This document shows positions 18,906 to 29,027 of a DNA stretch of 64,000 nt, in pieces. The notes under the pieces were generated by a model, which was not told the DNA's origin, ran no database searches, and worked only from the letters and a program-made list of their open reading frames with translations. This DNA comes from Kriegella aquimaris (GTDB lineage: Bacteria; Bacteroidota; Bacteroidia; Flavobacteriales; Flavobacteriaceae): the NCBI RefSeq assembly GCF_900103215.1, contig NZ_FNGV01000012.1, forward strand, positions 107,075 to 171,074, in the 5' to 3' direction. Position numbers and translations under genes: made by a program. Position 1 is the first letter of the stretch; every line of letters starts with the position of its first letter.

Positions 18906-19150
18906 CTATTGTATTGTCGACCGAATCACATGATCGCCTCCCTGAACCATTTTTACTTTAACAATATCTCTCTTTTTGACTTCCTTCTCTATTACTGGGT
19001 AGGCTCCCTGATTCATTTCGAAATGGGAATCCCCAGGATATGCATATTTTGCGCTTCGATATCACTAACAGAAGGAAGTGAATGACAGGGCGTATTTAAA
19101 CCATGCCTCGCAAGCTTACCCTCATTTACTCTGCCATTAGTTTTTTTCAT
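18906..19150 (-). pseudogene. Broken short reading frame of unknown family
   Basis: From ATG at 19150 the frame reads MKKTNGRVNEGKLARHGL and continues to SVSDIEAQNMHI, then stops at 19014. A one-base shift near 19035 opens a second frame, PGDSHFEMNQGAYPVIEKEV and on to VKVKMVQGGDHVIR, ending at TAG 18906. The two halves join smoothly and have a natural amino-acid mix, which suggests an 80-residue gene or gene end broken by a frameshift. I do not recognise the family. Confidence 0.3.
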
Positions 19151-19678
19151 AGTTTATCTGCGCTTTTTTTCTAAATACAAACCTCTATTTATTATCTGTT
19201 GTAATCCACTGCTCGATATTTATATAAACTGAAGTTTTACATTAAAACTCATGTATCCCAAAAATCTATATGGATAAACTTAGAAATTCCAAACCGATAC
19301 TTATCTCCAATTGTAGGAACGCATCGTTTAATTGTATTAAAAAATGTTGTTTATTATATTCCTAAATATCGTAAAACTGTTAAAGCAACAAGATTAAAAA
19401 AATGTTTAGTTATTGCCAATAATTAACAAATCGGTGAAATATAGAATTTTATTTACGAAAGGAGTATCAGTCAACAAAATTTGTCGATATCGTTATGAAA
19501 TCAGCCGTCTAGCTATATTTTTACATAACACCTTTTGGAGATATTTTTTATGATTGCAGTTATACTCCTAAAATATAATTAAAAAAACTAAAGCTTTCTT
19601 CAAAATCGTTAGGGAGCACAAAAAAACAGCGCCCATAGATAATATTGGCGCTGTATAATTATTCTGGTATTGGTTTTA
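19151..19678. other. AT-rich non-coding stretch
   Basis: About 530 nt with no reading frame, RNA gene or strong repeat that I can support. It separates the broken frame at 18906-19150 from the 3' end of the molybdenum hydroxylase gene. Confidence 0.4.
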
Positions 19679-21871
19679 TTACCCCAAGTTGATTTCCCTT
19701 CCTTCCAGTTCAAGAATATAGGGTTGATGGTAGAGGCGTTTCCCTGTGGCCCTGTACAAGGCGTTGGCCAATGCACCGGCAACGGGTGGCAGGGCGGGCT
19801 CACCTAATCCGGTAGGGTCGATGTCGTTATCAATAAAGTAGGTCTCTACGGCTTCGGGTCCTTCCCCGTGCCGAATGAGACGATACGTGTCAAAATTCTT
19901 TTGATCGACGACCCCATCTTTAAACGTGATGTTTCCGTATAGGGCATGACCAATGCCATCCATTATTCCGCCTTCAACTTGGTTTTTGGCTCCATCTAAA
20001 TTGATAACAATACCGCAATCGACCGCACACCATGCTTTTTTGATCACTGGTTTATTATCTTTCATTTCTATATCGATCACCTGTGCAATATAACTGTTGT
20101 GACAGTAGTAGGCTGAAATGCCCCGATGTACTCCTTCCACTTTGTTGCCCCATTCACATTTTTCCTTGATCAAATTGAGCAGTGCGATAAAGCGGTCAGG
20201 GTCGTAATCATTCTTTTCACCAACTGGGTCGTTTTTGGCCCTTTCGAGCAATTCCAATCTAAAATCCATTGGATTCTTTCCACAGGCCTCGGCCACTTCA
20301 TCAAGGAACGATTGTTCGGCCCCGGCAATGAAATTTGACCGTGGGGCCCTCCATGCACCGGTCGATATATTAGATTTCAAACTGTAATTTTTTGCTGCAT
20401 AATGGTCTAATGCACCCGCAGGAAAACGGTTGCTCGCCACTGGCCCTCCATTGGTCCCTGTACCGGAAACAGTAAGGGCAACGAGGTTATTATTTGCATC
20501 AATACCTGCTTTATACCTGACCCGATAATCGGGACGGTATGTTCCTTGGGTCATATCGTCTTCACGCGTGTAAATCAAATGGACGGGAGCGTTGATCCGC
20601 TTTGAGATCACAGCCGCTTCTACGCCATAATGCCCGTATAACCTACGCCCGAATCCCCCACCCGCGCGAAGGATATTGACAGTAATGTTTTCTTCTGGAA
20701 TACCCATAATTTGAGCGGTTATATCACGTAGCCTTTGGGGGGTTTGTGTGGGTCCTTCCAATTCTATTTTATCACCAGTGACATGGGCATAAAAATTCAT
20801 AGGCTCCATAGTATTGTGTGGTAAAAAAGGTGCTGAATACGTACGCTCAATTACCTTTACCGCTTTCCTAAAGGCCGCTTTCGGGTCTCCATCTATCCTG
20901 TCCGGTGCTGTCATTTTACCGCTGATCTGGCTTTCCATCTGTTTCATATGGTCTTCCGTGTTTTCACCGGGCGTCACCGTTTCCCATTCGATCTTTAGCG
21001 CCTTTTTTGCCTTCATTACGTTCCAGGTGCTTTCTCCGGTAACCACGACAAGTTCAGGAAACGCATTATTGCCCGACCAGCGTGTTTCGATATCTTCAGG
21101 GAAGACCGTAATCGTAAATACATCCTTGATGCCGGGAATGGCCCTAGCAGCGCTGTCATCTACAGATTTTGGCTTCATTCCAAAGGCCGGAGGGTGTGTG
21201 ATCATTGCAATTACAGTACCCTCTTTTTTCATGTCCATTCCAAATAATGGTTTTCCTTCCACAATGTCACGGACGTCGACATTCTTTTTGGATGTTCCTA
21301 TTATTTTGAAATTCCCGGGATCTTTCAAAGTCACTTCCTCGGGCACCTCGATATCGTTGGCTTTTGATGCAATGTCTCCATACCCTATGGAATTACCACT
21401 CTTCCCATGATTGATTATACCTTCACTCGTCGTTAATTCGGCTACTGGCACTTTCCACTCCCTTGCAGCTGCTTCCATCAACATCCTACGGCCTGCAGCT
21501 CCTGCGGTGCGAACCGTGGTCCACAATTGGCGAACGGCCTGACTACCGCCCGCACTTTGCCTTACGTACAAATCAGGTGCCAACGGCGCCTGTTCGATTA
21601 TGACGTTGTCCCAACTTACATCAAGTTCTTCCGCTATGATCATAGGGATTGCGGTCTTGATCCCCTGCCCTATCTCGGGAACTGGTGACATGAGTGTTAC
21701 CATACCATCGGACAAAATTTTTATATATGCATTTGGTTCAAGTACGACCTTTGCCGCTTCCGCTGGTCTAACAGGCGTACATCCGGCCCAATGGAAACCT
21801 AGTACAAGACCGCTACCTGCAAGTCCTGTAACCTTTATAAAGCCCCTTCTGCTAAGATTTATCTTGGTCAT
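19679..21871 (-). CDS. Molybdopterin-binding subunit of a periplasmic aldehyde/isoquinoline-type oxidoreductase
   Basis: 730 aa, xanthine dehydrogenase family, IorB type (tandem aldehyde-oxidase domains). The N-terminus has a twin-arginine motif SRRGFIK (7-13) then a hydrophobic stretch, so the folded holoenzyme should be exported by Tat. Molybdenum-cofactor motifs include AGGGFGRRLYG, the GAWRAPRSNF loop and the C-terminal TGLGEPALPPVAGA with the glutamate (GEP) that acts as base in this family. Such enzymes hydroxylate aldehydes or N-heterocycles and pass electrons to the Fe-S partner. Its start overlaps the partner's stop by 4 nt (ATGA), indicating coupled translation. Confidence 0.92.
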   Translation of the reverse strand: MTKINLSRRGFIKVTGLAGSGLVLGFHWAGCTPVRPAEAAKVVLEPNAYIKILSDGMVTLMSPVPEIGQGIKTAIPMIIAEELDVSWDNVIIEQAPLAPDLYVRQSAGGSQAVRQLWTTVRTAGAAGRRMLMEAAAREWKVPVAELTTSEGIINHGKSGNSIGYGDIASKANDIEVPEEVTLKDPGNFKIIGTSKKNVDVRDIVEGKPLFGMDMKKEGTVIAMITHPPAFGMKPKSVDDSAARAIPGIKDVFTITVFPEDIETRWSGNNAFPELVVVTGESTWNVMKAKKALKIEWETVTPGENTEDHMKQMESQISGKMTAPDRIDGDPKAAFRKAVKVIERTYSAPFLPHNTMEPMNFYAHVTGDKIELEGPTQTPQRLRDITAQIMGIPEENITVNILRAGGGFGRRLYGHYGVEAAVISKRINAPVHLIYTREDDMTQGTYRPDYRVRYKAGIDANNNLVALTVSGTGTNGGPVASNRFPAGALDHYAAKNYSLKSNISTGAWRAPRSNFIAGAEQSFLDEVAEACGKNPMDFRLELLERAKNDPVGEKNDYDPDRFIALLNLIKEKCEWGNKVEGVHRGISAYYCHNSYIAQVIDIEMKDNKPVIKKAWCAVDCGIVINLDGAKNQVEGGIMDGIGHALYGNITFKDGVVDQKNFDTYRLIRHGEGPEAVETYFIDNDIDPTGLGEPALPPVAGALANALYRATGKRLYHQPYILELEGREINLG

Positions 21872-22338
21872 GCTACAACCCCTCCCTTCTTGATTGCCGT
21901 CTTAATTGCCGCTTTGATTCGTACATACGACCCGCAACGGCAGATATTTCCCCGCATGGCCGTGTCAATTTCTTCATCTGTCGGATTGGGATTTGATTTC
22001 AGCAATCCTGCCGCCGAAATGATCTGCCCCGCTTGGCAGTAACCGCATTGTGGCGTATCGTGCTCTACCCAGGCATCTTGTAGGGCCTTGCCCCCATTCT
22101 CGGCCAGGCCTTCGATGGTGATAATTTCTGCTTCGCCCAACGACTTTGCGGGCATCATACATGAACGCGTTGCCACGCCGCCAACAAGCACTGTGCAAGA
22201 GCCACATTGAGCAATGCCACAGCCATACTTGGTGCCCACTAGGCCGACATGATCACGGAGTGCCCATAATAATGGAATATCATCCTCTGCCTCGATCTGG
22301 TAGACCTTACCGTTTACTTTAAGTGATATTGAAGCCAT
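21868..22338 (-). CDS. [2Fe-2S] subunit of the IorAB-type molybdenum hydroxylase
   Basis: 156 aa. Plant-type ferredoxin cysteines at 40, 45, 48 and 60 (YGCGIAQCGSC) and the all-helical second cluster cysteines at 98, 101, 133 and 135 (CGYC, CRCG) are all present. It relays electrons from the molybdenum centre to an acceptor, often a cytochrome c that is fused or separate; none is encoded next to it. There is no signal of its own, so it would be exported piggyback on the Tat-bearing large subunit. About 370 nt separate it from the divergent acyl-CoA-dehydrogenase-like gene. Confidence 0.93.
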   Translation of the reverse strand: MASISLKVNGKVYQIEAEDDIPLLWALRDHVGLVGTKYGCGIAQCGSCTVLVGGVATRSCMMPAKSLGEAEIITIEGLAENGGKALQDAWVEHDTPQCGYCQAGQIISAAGLLKSNPNPTDEEIDTAMRGNICRCGSYVRIKAAIKTAIKKGGVVA

Positions 22339-22706
22339 AGAAATTTATTTTGTTCTTACGCTGATTACTTATAATGTATTGCATACCCTTGAAAATCGAA
22401 ACGGAAAATCCAAGCATGTACGTAAAAAGGCGTTCCTTGCCGGAGACCTTGGGGGAGGCATTTGAAATAATGGAAGAGAAGATACAAAAAAAACGTCAAA
22501 TTTTCCAGATACTAATTTCTTTAACAAGAGGATTATAATAGCTTTGGGGCCTAAAACTTTTCGGGGGAAATGGCTACTCCACGAGTACAGCGAAAAGAAT
22601 AAAAATAACCCTGATTCCCTAGTTATGACCAGCAACTAAATATGGAGGAGGTCATAGTTACACAAATTAAAAGTGATGCAGGGTGTTCAGTTGAAAATTG
22701 TCAAAA
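22339..22706. promoter_or_regulatory. Divergent intergenic region between Fe-S subunit and ACAD-like genes
   Basis: 368 nt that must contain both promoters. I see no clear TAnnTTTG box. A 40-codon frame at 22416-22538 is too weak to call. Confidence 0.3.
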
Positions 22707-23726
22707 ATGAATCAAATTAACGATATACGGACGGTTAGGGAACGCTGTCTTAACCAAGACCTTTACTCCGTTGAAACCTTGCAATGGATCGAGCAGCACA
22801 ACTATTGGAACCTTTGGGTGCCCAAAAAGTATGGAGGACTTGAATCTACCCTTCCCGAAGGTCTGAATACACTTAAATCTTTGGCCAAGATCGACGGAAG
22901 CCTAGGTTGGACGATCACGCTCTGTAGCGGTGCCAACTATTTTATAGGAAACCTACGGCCCGAGGTCGCCCAAGAGATTTTTGTCGATGAGCAAGGCCCC
23001 GTTTGTTTCGGAGGTAGTGGCGGGGCCTTCGGAACCGCGGAAAAACAAGGGAATAATTATAAGATTTCAGGTACTTGGAAATATGCCACAGGGGCACCCT
23101 ACCTTTCGCATTTCACCTTAAATGCGAAAATTATGGAAAATGGTGAGCCGTTGCTAGACGAAAATATGGATCCTCTGATCCGTTCCTTTATTGTTCCCCG
23201 AAACCAGGTGACCATTTATGACGATTGGGATACTATGGGGATGAAAGCTACGGCAACGCGTTCATTTAGCGTGAACAATGTGGTGGTCGACCATAAATAC
23301 AGTTTTTTGTACAATCGCTTTTACCTGCCCCAATTGGTCTATAAAATCCATTTTTCGGTATTTGCCGATTTAACCCTGTGGGTCAACTACATCGGAATGG
23401 CAGAGCACTACCTCGAGGAGGCTTCCCATAGCTTAGATGAGTGTAAGCTGACAACCCTGACCTCTATCGTCAACATCGCAAACAAACAAGTTGACACTTA
23501 TGTTCAAGAAATAGAACAGCTATTGAGCGAAGAAAAGTCGTTCTCCGAAGAATTGATCCAACAAATTCATGATACGGCATCGCGCTCGGTACAAGAAATT
23601 TCTAAAAGTATCATAGCTGTATTCCCGTTGCTCGGTATACGATCTTGTAATGAAAACACCGTTTTAAACCAAATATTCCGGGACTACTTTACGGCAACCC
23701 AGCATCATATTTTTTCTCAAGATTAG
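22707..23726 (+). CDS. Acyl-CoA dehydrogenase-like flavoprotein
   Basis: 339 aa from the ATG at 22707; an in-frame TTG nine bases earlier is less likely. The pattern is ACAD fold: an N-terminal helical domain (YWNLWVPKKYGG, LAKIDGSLGWTI), a middle beta domain (ISGTWKYATGAPYLSH, DDWDTMGMKATATRSF, where the WxTMGMxxT stretch is typical of DszC/HpaB-like flavin monooxygenase relatives) and a shortened C-terminal bundle. It may oxidise an acyl-CoA or be a flavin-dependent monooxygenase. Divergent placement from the IorAB pair hints at a shared catabolic or detoxifying role, which is only inference. Confidence 0.75.
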   Translation: MNQINDIRTVRERCLNQDLYSVETLQWIEQHNYWNLWVPKKYGGLESTLPEGLNTLKSLAKIDGSLGWTITLCSGANYFIGNLRPEVAQEIFVDEQGPVCFGGSGGAFGTAEKQGNNYKISGTWKYATGAPYLSHFTLNAKIMENGEPLLDENMDPLIRSFIVPRNQVTIYDDWDTMGMKATATRSFSVNNVVVDHKYSFLYNRFYLPQLVYKIHFSVFADLTLWVNYIGMAEHYLEEASHSLDECKLTTLTSIVNIANKQVDTYVQEIEQLLSEEKSFSEELIQQIHDTASRSVQEISKSIIAVFPLLGIRSCNENTVLNQIFRDYFTATQHHIFSQD

Positions 23727-23879
23727 AACTGTTACTTTTGTATTAGCCTCAGTGCCGTAAAAAGGGATTTCGTTTTTAAGCTTCCCTAAAAACAAGTTAG
23801 GGTTACATTCCAAAGATTAACTTAATAAGCGGATAAAAGAAAATCACACCCTATAGAAAGAGAAGAATTATTCCATTAA

Positions 23880-25739
23880 TTATTCAACACTACAGTTCAT
23901 TAGTATTTGGTCAAATGCGAAACCAATAAACATAGGATAATACCAATTTTTATATCTCCCCCATACATCCCCTTTATACTTCTCAAATTCATGCTCCACA
24001 ACATTAACCAAGGGGCTCGCTTTTCTTTCAATCAATCTTGCGGTCATAGCGGCCTGAAGTACTACCGTTGGCCTCTCATCCTTAAGATATTTTTCGATTA
24101 CAGGAAGTGCCCTATTTTCCATATTTATTGCACACAATGTCTCGGCAGCTATCAATGCAACTGCAGGTGAAGAATCGTCTAAAGCATTTAATAGTATTTG
24201 TTTTAGTTCCTTATTATTAGACAAACGCTGACGCAGAGCCACTATAGCCCAAAACCGCACTCCACTATCGTTGTCTCTTGCTTTAGCATATAATATCGCA
24301 TTACTGACTTCTTTTCGACCTACCAGTTCTGCGGCTTCATAAATTTCATTAAGGCGATAATTCTTGCTTTGAGCATAATCATAGGGCGTTATATTCTTAG
24401 ACCTCTCCATATATTCGGATTCATGTAAAAATCCGATATCCTTAGATTCCAAAATCTTAGTATGGAGTTTTTCCCTCATGTTTTTCAATACATCCTGGTA
24501 TTTTGGATTATTGGCGATATTTATTACTTCTTCTAAATCATTTTTTAAATAATACAGCTCTTCAGTTGCTTTTGGATTCCAAAATTCTTCGGCTTCCGGG
24601 TTTAGCTTCCCTAAGGACTTTAACCTCAAAAGTTCAGCAAAACTGTTCTTTTTATCAGAAAATATGAGACTATTCTGTATATACGGAAGATGGGGCATGT
24701 AATTCCGTATATACATAAAATCTTTTGTTCGTATGGACCTAGAAATATCATAGACATCGTCAGCCCTACTGCGGGCCCCCAGTAAATGGTCGGTTCGATT
24801 ATCTGGGGAAAAAACAGATTGTCCTTGCATATACCTCGTAGCATCAATTCCTGCTAATTCAAGAACCGTGGGCGCAAAATCAATAAAACTCACCATCTGG
24901 TTGTTGGTGCCATTTTCAATCCTAAACTGATCTCTGTATCTTTCAGGAATATGCATCACCAAAGGAACATGTAGCCCAGTGCTATAAAGCCACCGTTTGT
25001 ATCTAGGCAAACCAAAACCATGGTCGGAAAAAACAAATATTATTGTATTCTCGAATTCTTCCGAAGCTTTAAGTTCTGCAACCAAGCTCCCCACCCGCTT
25101 ATCAAATACCGTTATCAAATCATAGTATCTCGCCCATATCTTTTTGAACTCTTCTGTTTTAGGAAAATAAACAGGTAATTGAGCCTCTTGCGGATTATGT
25201 TTTTTCACTACTTCCTTGGTAAAAGTATCATCTGTACTATTTCCATTTCCCTCATGAGTTTCTCCAAAATTATAAACGCTGAAAAAAGGAGTTTGCCTTG
25301 GACGATTCTTCCAATGGGCCTCTTTCCCGTTCTCGTTCCAACGTCCTTTAGGATCAAAATTATAGTCAGTTTTTGAATTGTTTGTGCAATAGTATCCTTC
25401 CTCCCTTAAAATCTCTGGAATTGTCTTTAGGTAATCGGGGATATTTATCTCCGACCTTAAATTTTGAGTACCTGCTGAAGTGGCGTATAAACCAGTAATC
25501 AATGCCGAGCGAGAAGGGGAACAAATAGGGGCCGTGGAAAATGCATTGGTAAATACTAATCCATTCTTTGCCAACTCATCTATATATGGGGTTGTTGCAT
25601 ATTTATCACCATAACACCCAAAAGCCGGACTTATATCTTCCGCGGATATCCAAAGAATATTAGGTCTAGCCATTTCTTGAGCAGAACTATACCAACACAC
25701 CATGAAAATCACAAAAAGTATATTGTATTCTGTTTTCAT
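23880..25739 (-). CDS. Sulfatase with C-terminal HEAT-like repeats (family S1)
   Basis: 619 aa from the ATG at 25739 (MKTEYNILF), which opens a signal peptide ending near SSAQ; an ATG at 25793 would overlap the next gene but adds no signal features. The formylglycine motif CSPSRSALITG has its Cys at 73. The metal-site strand reads ISAEDIS. Sulfatase core runs to about 430. The last 140 residues have helical repeats (DNDSGVRFWAIVALRQ, SSPAVALIAAETLCAI, RPTVVLQAAMTA) like HEAT/PBS repeats, probably for protein or glycan binding. It is the last gene of the susCD-sulfatase operon, 50 nt after its neighbour. Desulfates a sugar in the periplasm after Cys is matured to formylglycine. Confidence 0.93.
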   Translation of the reverse strand: MKTEYNILFVIFMVCWYSSAQEMARPNILWISAEDISPAFGCYGDKYATTPYIDELAKNGLVFTNAFSTAPICSPSRSALITGLYATSAGTQNLRSEINIPDYLKTIPEILREEGYYCTNNSKTDYNFDPKGRWNENGKEAHWKNRPRQTPFFSVYNFGETHEGNGNSTDDTFTKEVVKKHNPQEAQLPVYFPKTEEFKKIWARYYDLITVFDKRVGSLVAELKASEEFENTIIFVFSDHGFGLPRYKRWLYSTGLHVPLVMHIPERYRDQFRIENGTNNQMVSFIDFAPTVLELAGIDATRYMQGQSVFSPDNRTDHLLGARSRADDVYDISRSIRTKDFMYIRNYMPHLPYIQNSLIFSDKKNSFAELLRLKSLGKLNPEAEEFWNPKATEELYYLKNDLEEVINIANNPKYQDVLKNMREKLHTKILESKDIGFLHESEYMERSKNITPYDYAQSKNYRLNEIYEAAELVGRKEVSNAILYAKARDNDSGVRFWAIVALRQRLSNNKELKQILLNALDDSSPAVALIAAETLCAINMENRALPVIEKYLKDERPTVVLQAAMTARLIERKASPLVNVVEHEFEKYKGDVWGRYKNWYYPMFIGFAFDQILMNCSVE

Positions 25740-25789
25740 TCTATTATTTCTATTTGAAATTGAACCACAGTATTCCTTAAGTTTAAAAC

Positions 25790-27433
25790 TCAATCATTTC
25801 CGAAAGAAACATGATTGCTTTGTAGGTATCCTATTCTATGGGCCAAGGCTGTGACACGTTCATTTTCTTTTAAAGAAAAAGGCTCTTTATAAACCTGCCA
25901 CACATTCCCGACTTCTTCCTTATCCTTTAAAATTTGATACCCAATGGAAGCCCCATCCGTTTTACAACTAATTGCTATCCGATCATTTGTCCCGTCAATT
26001 AAGGGATCCTGTGTTTTAGGCTGGGTTCCAGAGGGCCAAATTGACGCTACATATTCTTTTTCGGGCATTAAGCCTTTGTCGTCTATTGATGTCATCCAGC
26101 GCTCACATTCGTTTCTCAGTTCTTCCAATTTTTCTTTAAATTCGGGGTTGCTTACCAAACTGTTCAGTTCGTAGGGGTCGTTCCAAGTATCGAATAATTC
26201 TTCGGGCGCCTTTTTGTCCCGAAACCATTGTGCCTGATTTTTATTAAGCTCCCCATTATCCCGCATTCGAAGTAATTCTTGCATAATAGGCATTTGCTCT
26301 CGATAGGCTACGGGCAAATAATAGCCCTGTTCCGTGCGGAAATTTTTTAAATATTTATAGCGATTGTCACGAACCGCCCGAATCATATCGTATCGTTTAT
26401 CAAACCGGTCCGCTGCACCATATACATATTCTCTCCTGTCCTTGGATTCGAATTCTCCAGCAAAGGCTCTACCGTCAAGATTTTCGGGCGGTTGGATTCC
26501 CGCCAAAGACAACAAAGTGGGCTTAAAATCTACAAAACTTATCAAACGATCATCTATTGTACCCGCATTCTTCTTCTCCGGATATCGTATTACCAATGGC
26601 AATTTCATTCCCGAATCATACAAAAGACGCTTTTGCCGCGGTAAGGGTCCGCCATGGTCGGCATACCAGAATATAATCGTATTTTCCAATAAGCCGTCCT
26701 CTTCCAACTGGGCCAGTATTTCACCTACTTGATGGTCCATTTCCTTAACATTGGAATACATTCTTCTGACATCTGTACGCCCTATTTCATTGTCCGGCAA
26801 ATAGGGGGGTACGGGCACATCTAAATCTTTATCCACCCACAGCGAATCTTTGGCTTTAGCCCATATCTGTGATTCATGGGTAACCCCAAGATTGAATATC
26901 GAGAAGAATGGCTGATTCGGCCCACGGTTTCTCCAGTGGGCTTTTTTACTGCTTTCGTCCCATGCTGTGACAGGTGCCATAAATTGATAATCCTCTTTAC
27001 TGTTATTGGAACAGTAATAACCTTCAAGCCTTAAATGTTCACTGTGCATCTTTATATCGGCGGGAGGCATTGCACCATAAGGTTGAATTACTTCTGGCAA
27101 GAATTTTCCATTTCCCCTGGTTCTCATGTGTTGCGCCCCTATATGGTTCTGGTACATACCCGTGGCAATTGCGGCCCTACTAGGCGCACAGACACCAGAT
27201 GGAGAAAATACATTTGTATACCTAACTCCCTCTGCGGCCAAACGGCTGATATTGGGGGTAACGACTGTGGAGTCTCCAAACGATGGCAATACCGGACTTA
27301 AATCTTCGGCCACTATCCAAAGTATATTAGGTCGCTGATCAACGGCAATTTTTGTCGGGTCACTTTCTTTCTTTTGATCATTGCAACCGAATAAGCAGAA
27401 TAGACCAAGAATTAGTATACCAAAGTTCTTCAT
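25790..27433 (-). CDS. Sulfatase lipoprotein (family S1)
   Basis: 547 aa from the ATG at 27433, chosen because it opens a lipoprotein signal (GLFCLFGC, Cys17) and leaves 13 nt after the previous gene; the longer start at 27463 would overlap it. CAPSRAAIATG provides the formylglycine cysteine (82), and WIVAEDLS the metal-binding strand. Catalytic-region motifs FWYADHGG and RQKRLLYDSGMKLPLV follow. The closing 60 residues form a small beta domain with ISCKTDGASIGYQI, resembling the chitobiase C-terminal domain found on some sulfatases. Third of four tandem sulfatases. Confidence 0.94.
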   Translation of the reverse strand: MKNFGILILGLFCLFGCNDQKKESDPTKIAVDQRPNILWIVAEDLSPVLPSFGDSTVVTPNISRLAAEGVRYTNVFSPSGVCAPSRAAIATGMYQNHIGAQHMRTRGNGKFLPEVIQPYGAMPPADIKMHSEHLRLEGYYCSNNSKEDYQFMAPVTAWDESSKKAHWRNRGPNQPFFSIFNLGVTHESQIWAKAKDSLWVDKDLDVPVPPYLPDNEIGRTDVRRMYSNVKEMDHQVGEILAQLEEDGLLENTIIFWYADHGGPLPRQKRLLYDSGMKLPLVIRYPEKKNAGTIDDRLISFVDFKPTLLSLAGIQPPENLDGRAFAGEFESKDRREYVYGAADRFDKRYDMIRAVRDNRYKYLKNFRTEQGYYLPVAYREQMPIMQELLRMRDNGELNKNQAQWFRDKKAPEELFDTWNDPYELNSLVSNPEFKEKLEELRNECERWMTSIDDKGLMPEKEYVASIWPSGTQPKTQDPLIDGTNDRIAISCKTDGASIGYQILKDKEEVGNVWQVYKEPFSLKENERVTALAHRIGYLQSNHVSFGND

Positions 27434-27446
27434 ATTGAATGTTATT

Positions 27447-28919
27447 TTAATCGTTAAAACCATTAATTGTATTTCTACGCTCTCCCCCGTTCTGAACGCC
27501 CGGCATTTCTCCCCTGATATTAAAATTCTTCCCTATTTTTTTTCCTCCGTCCCTAGTGTACCAATCCTTTGTTAAGTTCCCGGGGATTTCGTCTCCCGTT
27601 TTCTCCATCCAATTTTGCAGTTCCCGTTTGAGTTCCTTCTGAACGGCTACGTAATCTTTACGGTCGATTATATTATCGAGTTGCAACGGATCGTTCTTGA
27701 CAGAATATAGTTCCTCGGCTGGTCTGGGTGCCAAGAACACGTCGTACTGTGCGCCTGTCAAACTGTTGTTTTTGTTTTGCTCCTGCAGCGACCTGAAAGT
27801 AGGGCTGTTAAGGGCGTCGGCAGGGCCTTGGTTCGGAAACTGCGGCCTGGAATTAAGGATGTAGATAAAATCTTTGGTCCTCGCCATGCGCTCATGGGCC
27901 TCATGATCATGCCAATTGTGCTCGGCAAACGCATAGGTTCTAAATTCCTTTGATGGATCTTCGAAGAGTCTTTTAAAACTTTTTCCCTGAAAAGTCTTTG
28001 GCACGGCCACATCGCAGGCATCCAAGATCGTGGGGGCGAGATCAACGCTACTGATCAAGCTATTGCTTGCACCCTTTAAAGAACGGGCGGGCCAATGCGC
28101 GATAAAGGGCGTCTTCATTCCCGAGTCGTACATCCTTGTCTTGTCCCTGGGGAACGGGCGGCCGTTGTCGGCCATTACGAATATCAGCGTATTCTCATAG
28201 ACACCCTGTGCTTTTAACGTTTCCACGACCTTGCCGATATGGTGGTCGAATCGCTTAATCTCATCATAATACTGCGCCAGGTCATAACGCGTACTGTCGT
28301 TATCTACCAAGGTTGGCGGAACACCGATCCGTGAAGGTTCGTGGGTATTGGAAAAACTGTTCTCGCCCCAGATCCTGTGGGCATCGTAAGCCGCGAACCA
28401 AAAGAAAAAAGGCTTGTTCTTGTCCCTATTCTCGATAGACGGGACCCACATGTTCTCCCCTCCATCCCCATTGTCTTCCTTCTTCTCATATATTTTATCG
28501 AATCCCTTACGCAGCAAACTGCCCATATGCCACTTGCCCGCTTGACCTGTATAGTAGCCATTGGCCTTTAAACTAGAGGCGATCGACCCGAAATCTACCT
28601 TTGGCTCGGTATGAAGTTCCGCTGCCCCGGTATTATGTGGATAACGCCCGGTCATTATGCTTATTCGGCTGGGGCTGCAAGAGCTTGCCGTCAAGACGGC
28701 ATTGTCGAACCCCATTCCGTTGGCAGCCAATTTATCGATATTGGGAGTGTCGACGAACGTATTTCCGTAACAGCCAAGGTCGTTCCAGCTGACATCATCG
28801 GCCATGAACACTATGATATTGGGTGCCTCATTCATTACAGTCCCGCTCTGTCCTTGGGTATACCCAAAGACCAGAGAAGCGAAAATGAATAATACGAATG
28901 ATATATTTAGTCTTTTCAT
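27447..28919 (-). CDS. Secreted sulfatase (family S1)
   Basis: 490 aa from the ATG at 28919 (MKRLNISFVLF), with a signal peptide to about TQGQS; the ATG 15 nt upstream is also possible. Formylglycine motif CSPSRISIMTG (Cys81), metal strand FMADDVSW, HMGSLLRKGF and FVMADNGRPFPR later in the fold, as in arylsulfatase-type enzymes. It is second in the sulfatase series, 108 nt after the one carrying CSPAR and 13 nt before the next. Confidence 0.94.
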   Translation of the reverse strand: MKRLNISFVLFIFASLVFGYTQGQSGTVMNEAPNIIVFMADDVSWNDLGCYGNTFVDTPNIDKLAANGMGFDNAVLTASSCSPSRISIMTGRYPHNTGAAELHTEPKVDFGSIASSLKANGYYTGQAGKWHMGSLLRKGFDKIYEKKEDNGDGGENMWVPSIENRDKNKPFFFWFAAYDAHRIWGENSFSNTHEPSRIGVPPTLVDNDSTRYDLAQYYDEIKRFDHHIGKVVETLKAQGVYENTLIFVMADNGRPFPRDKTRMYDSGMKTPFIAHWPARSLKGASNSLISSVDLAPTILDACDVAVPKTFQGKSFKRLFEDPSKEFRTYAFAEHNWHDHEAHERMARTKDFIYILNSRPQFPNQGPADALNSPTFRSLQEQNKNNSLTGAQYDVFLAPRPAEELYSVKNDPLQLDNIIDRKDYVAVQKELKRELQNWMEKTGDEIPGNLTKDWYTRDGGKKIGKNFNIRGEMPGVQNGGERRNTINGFND

Positions 28920-29027
28920 GTAATAAATTTTCATCGGTTAATCTCAAATATGCTGTTTGACCATTTTTCGGTTAGAACTATTTTCGGAAATAATACCAAA
29001 AAAGGTCTTGAAATCATTAGGTTGAGT

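Noticed and set aside
20814..21410. 198-codon plus-strand frame inside the molybdenum hydroxylase gene
   Set aside because: It is antisense to a clear conserved gene and has low-complexity Ser/Phe-rich content typical of shadow frames.
22416..22538. 40-codon plus-strand frame (MYVKRRSLPETLGEAFEIME...) in the IorA/ACAD gap
   Set aside because: Plausible composition but no family, no clear start signal and no conservation evidence; could be chance or a decayed gene end.
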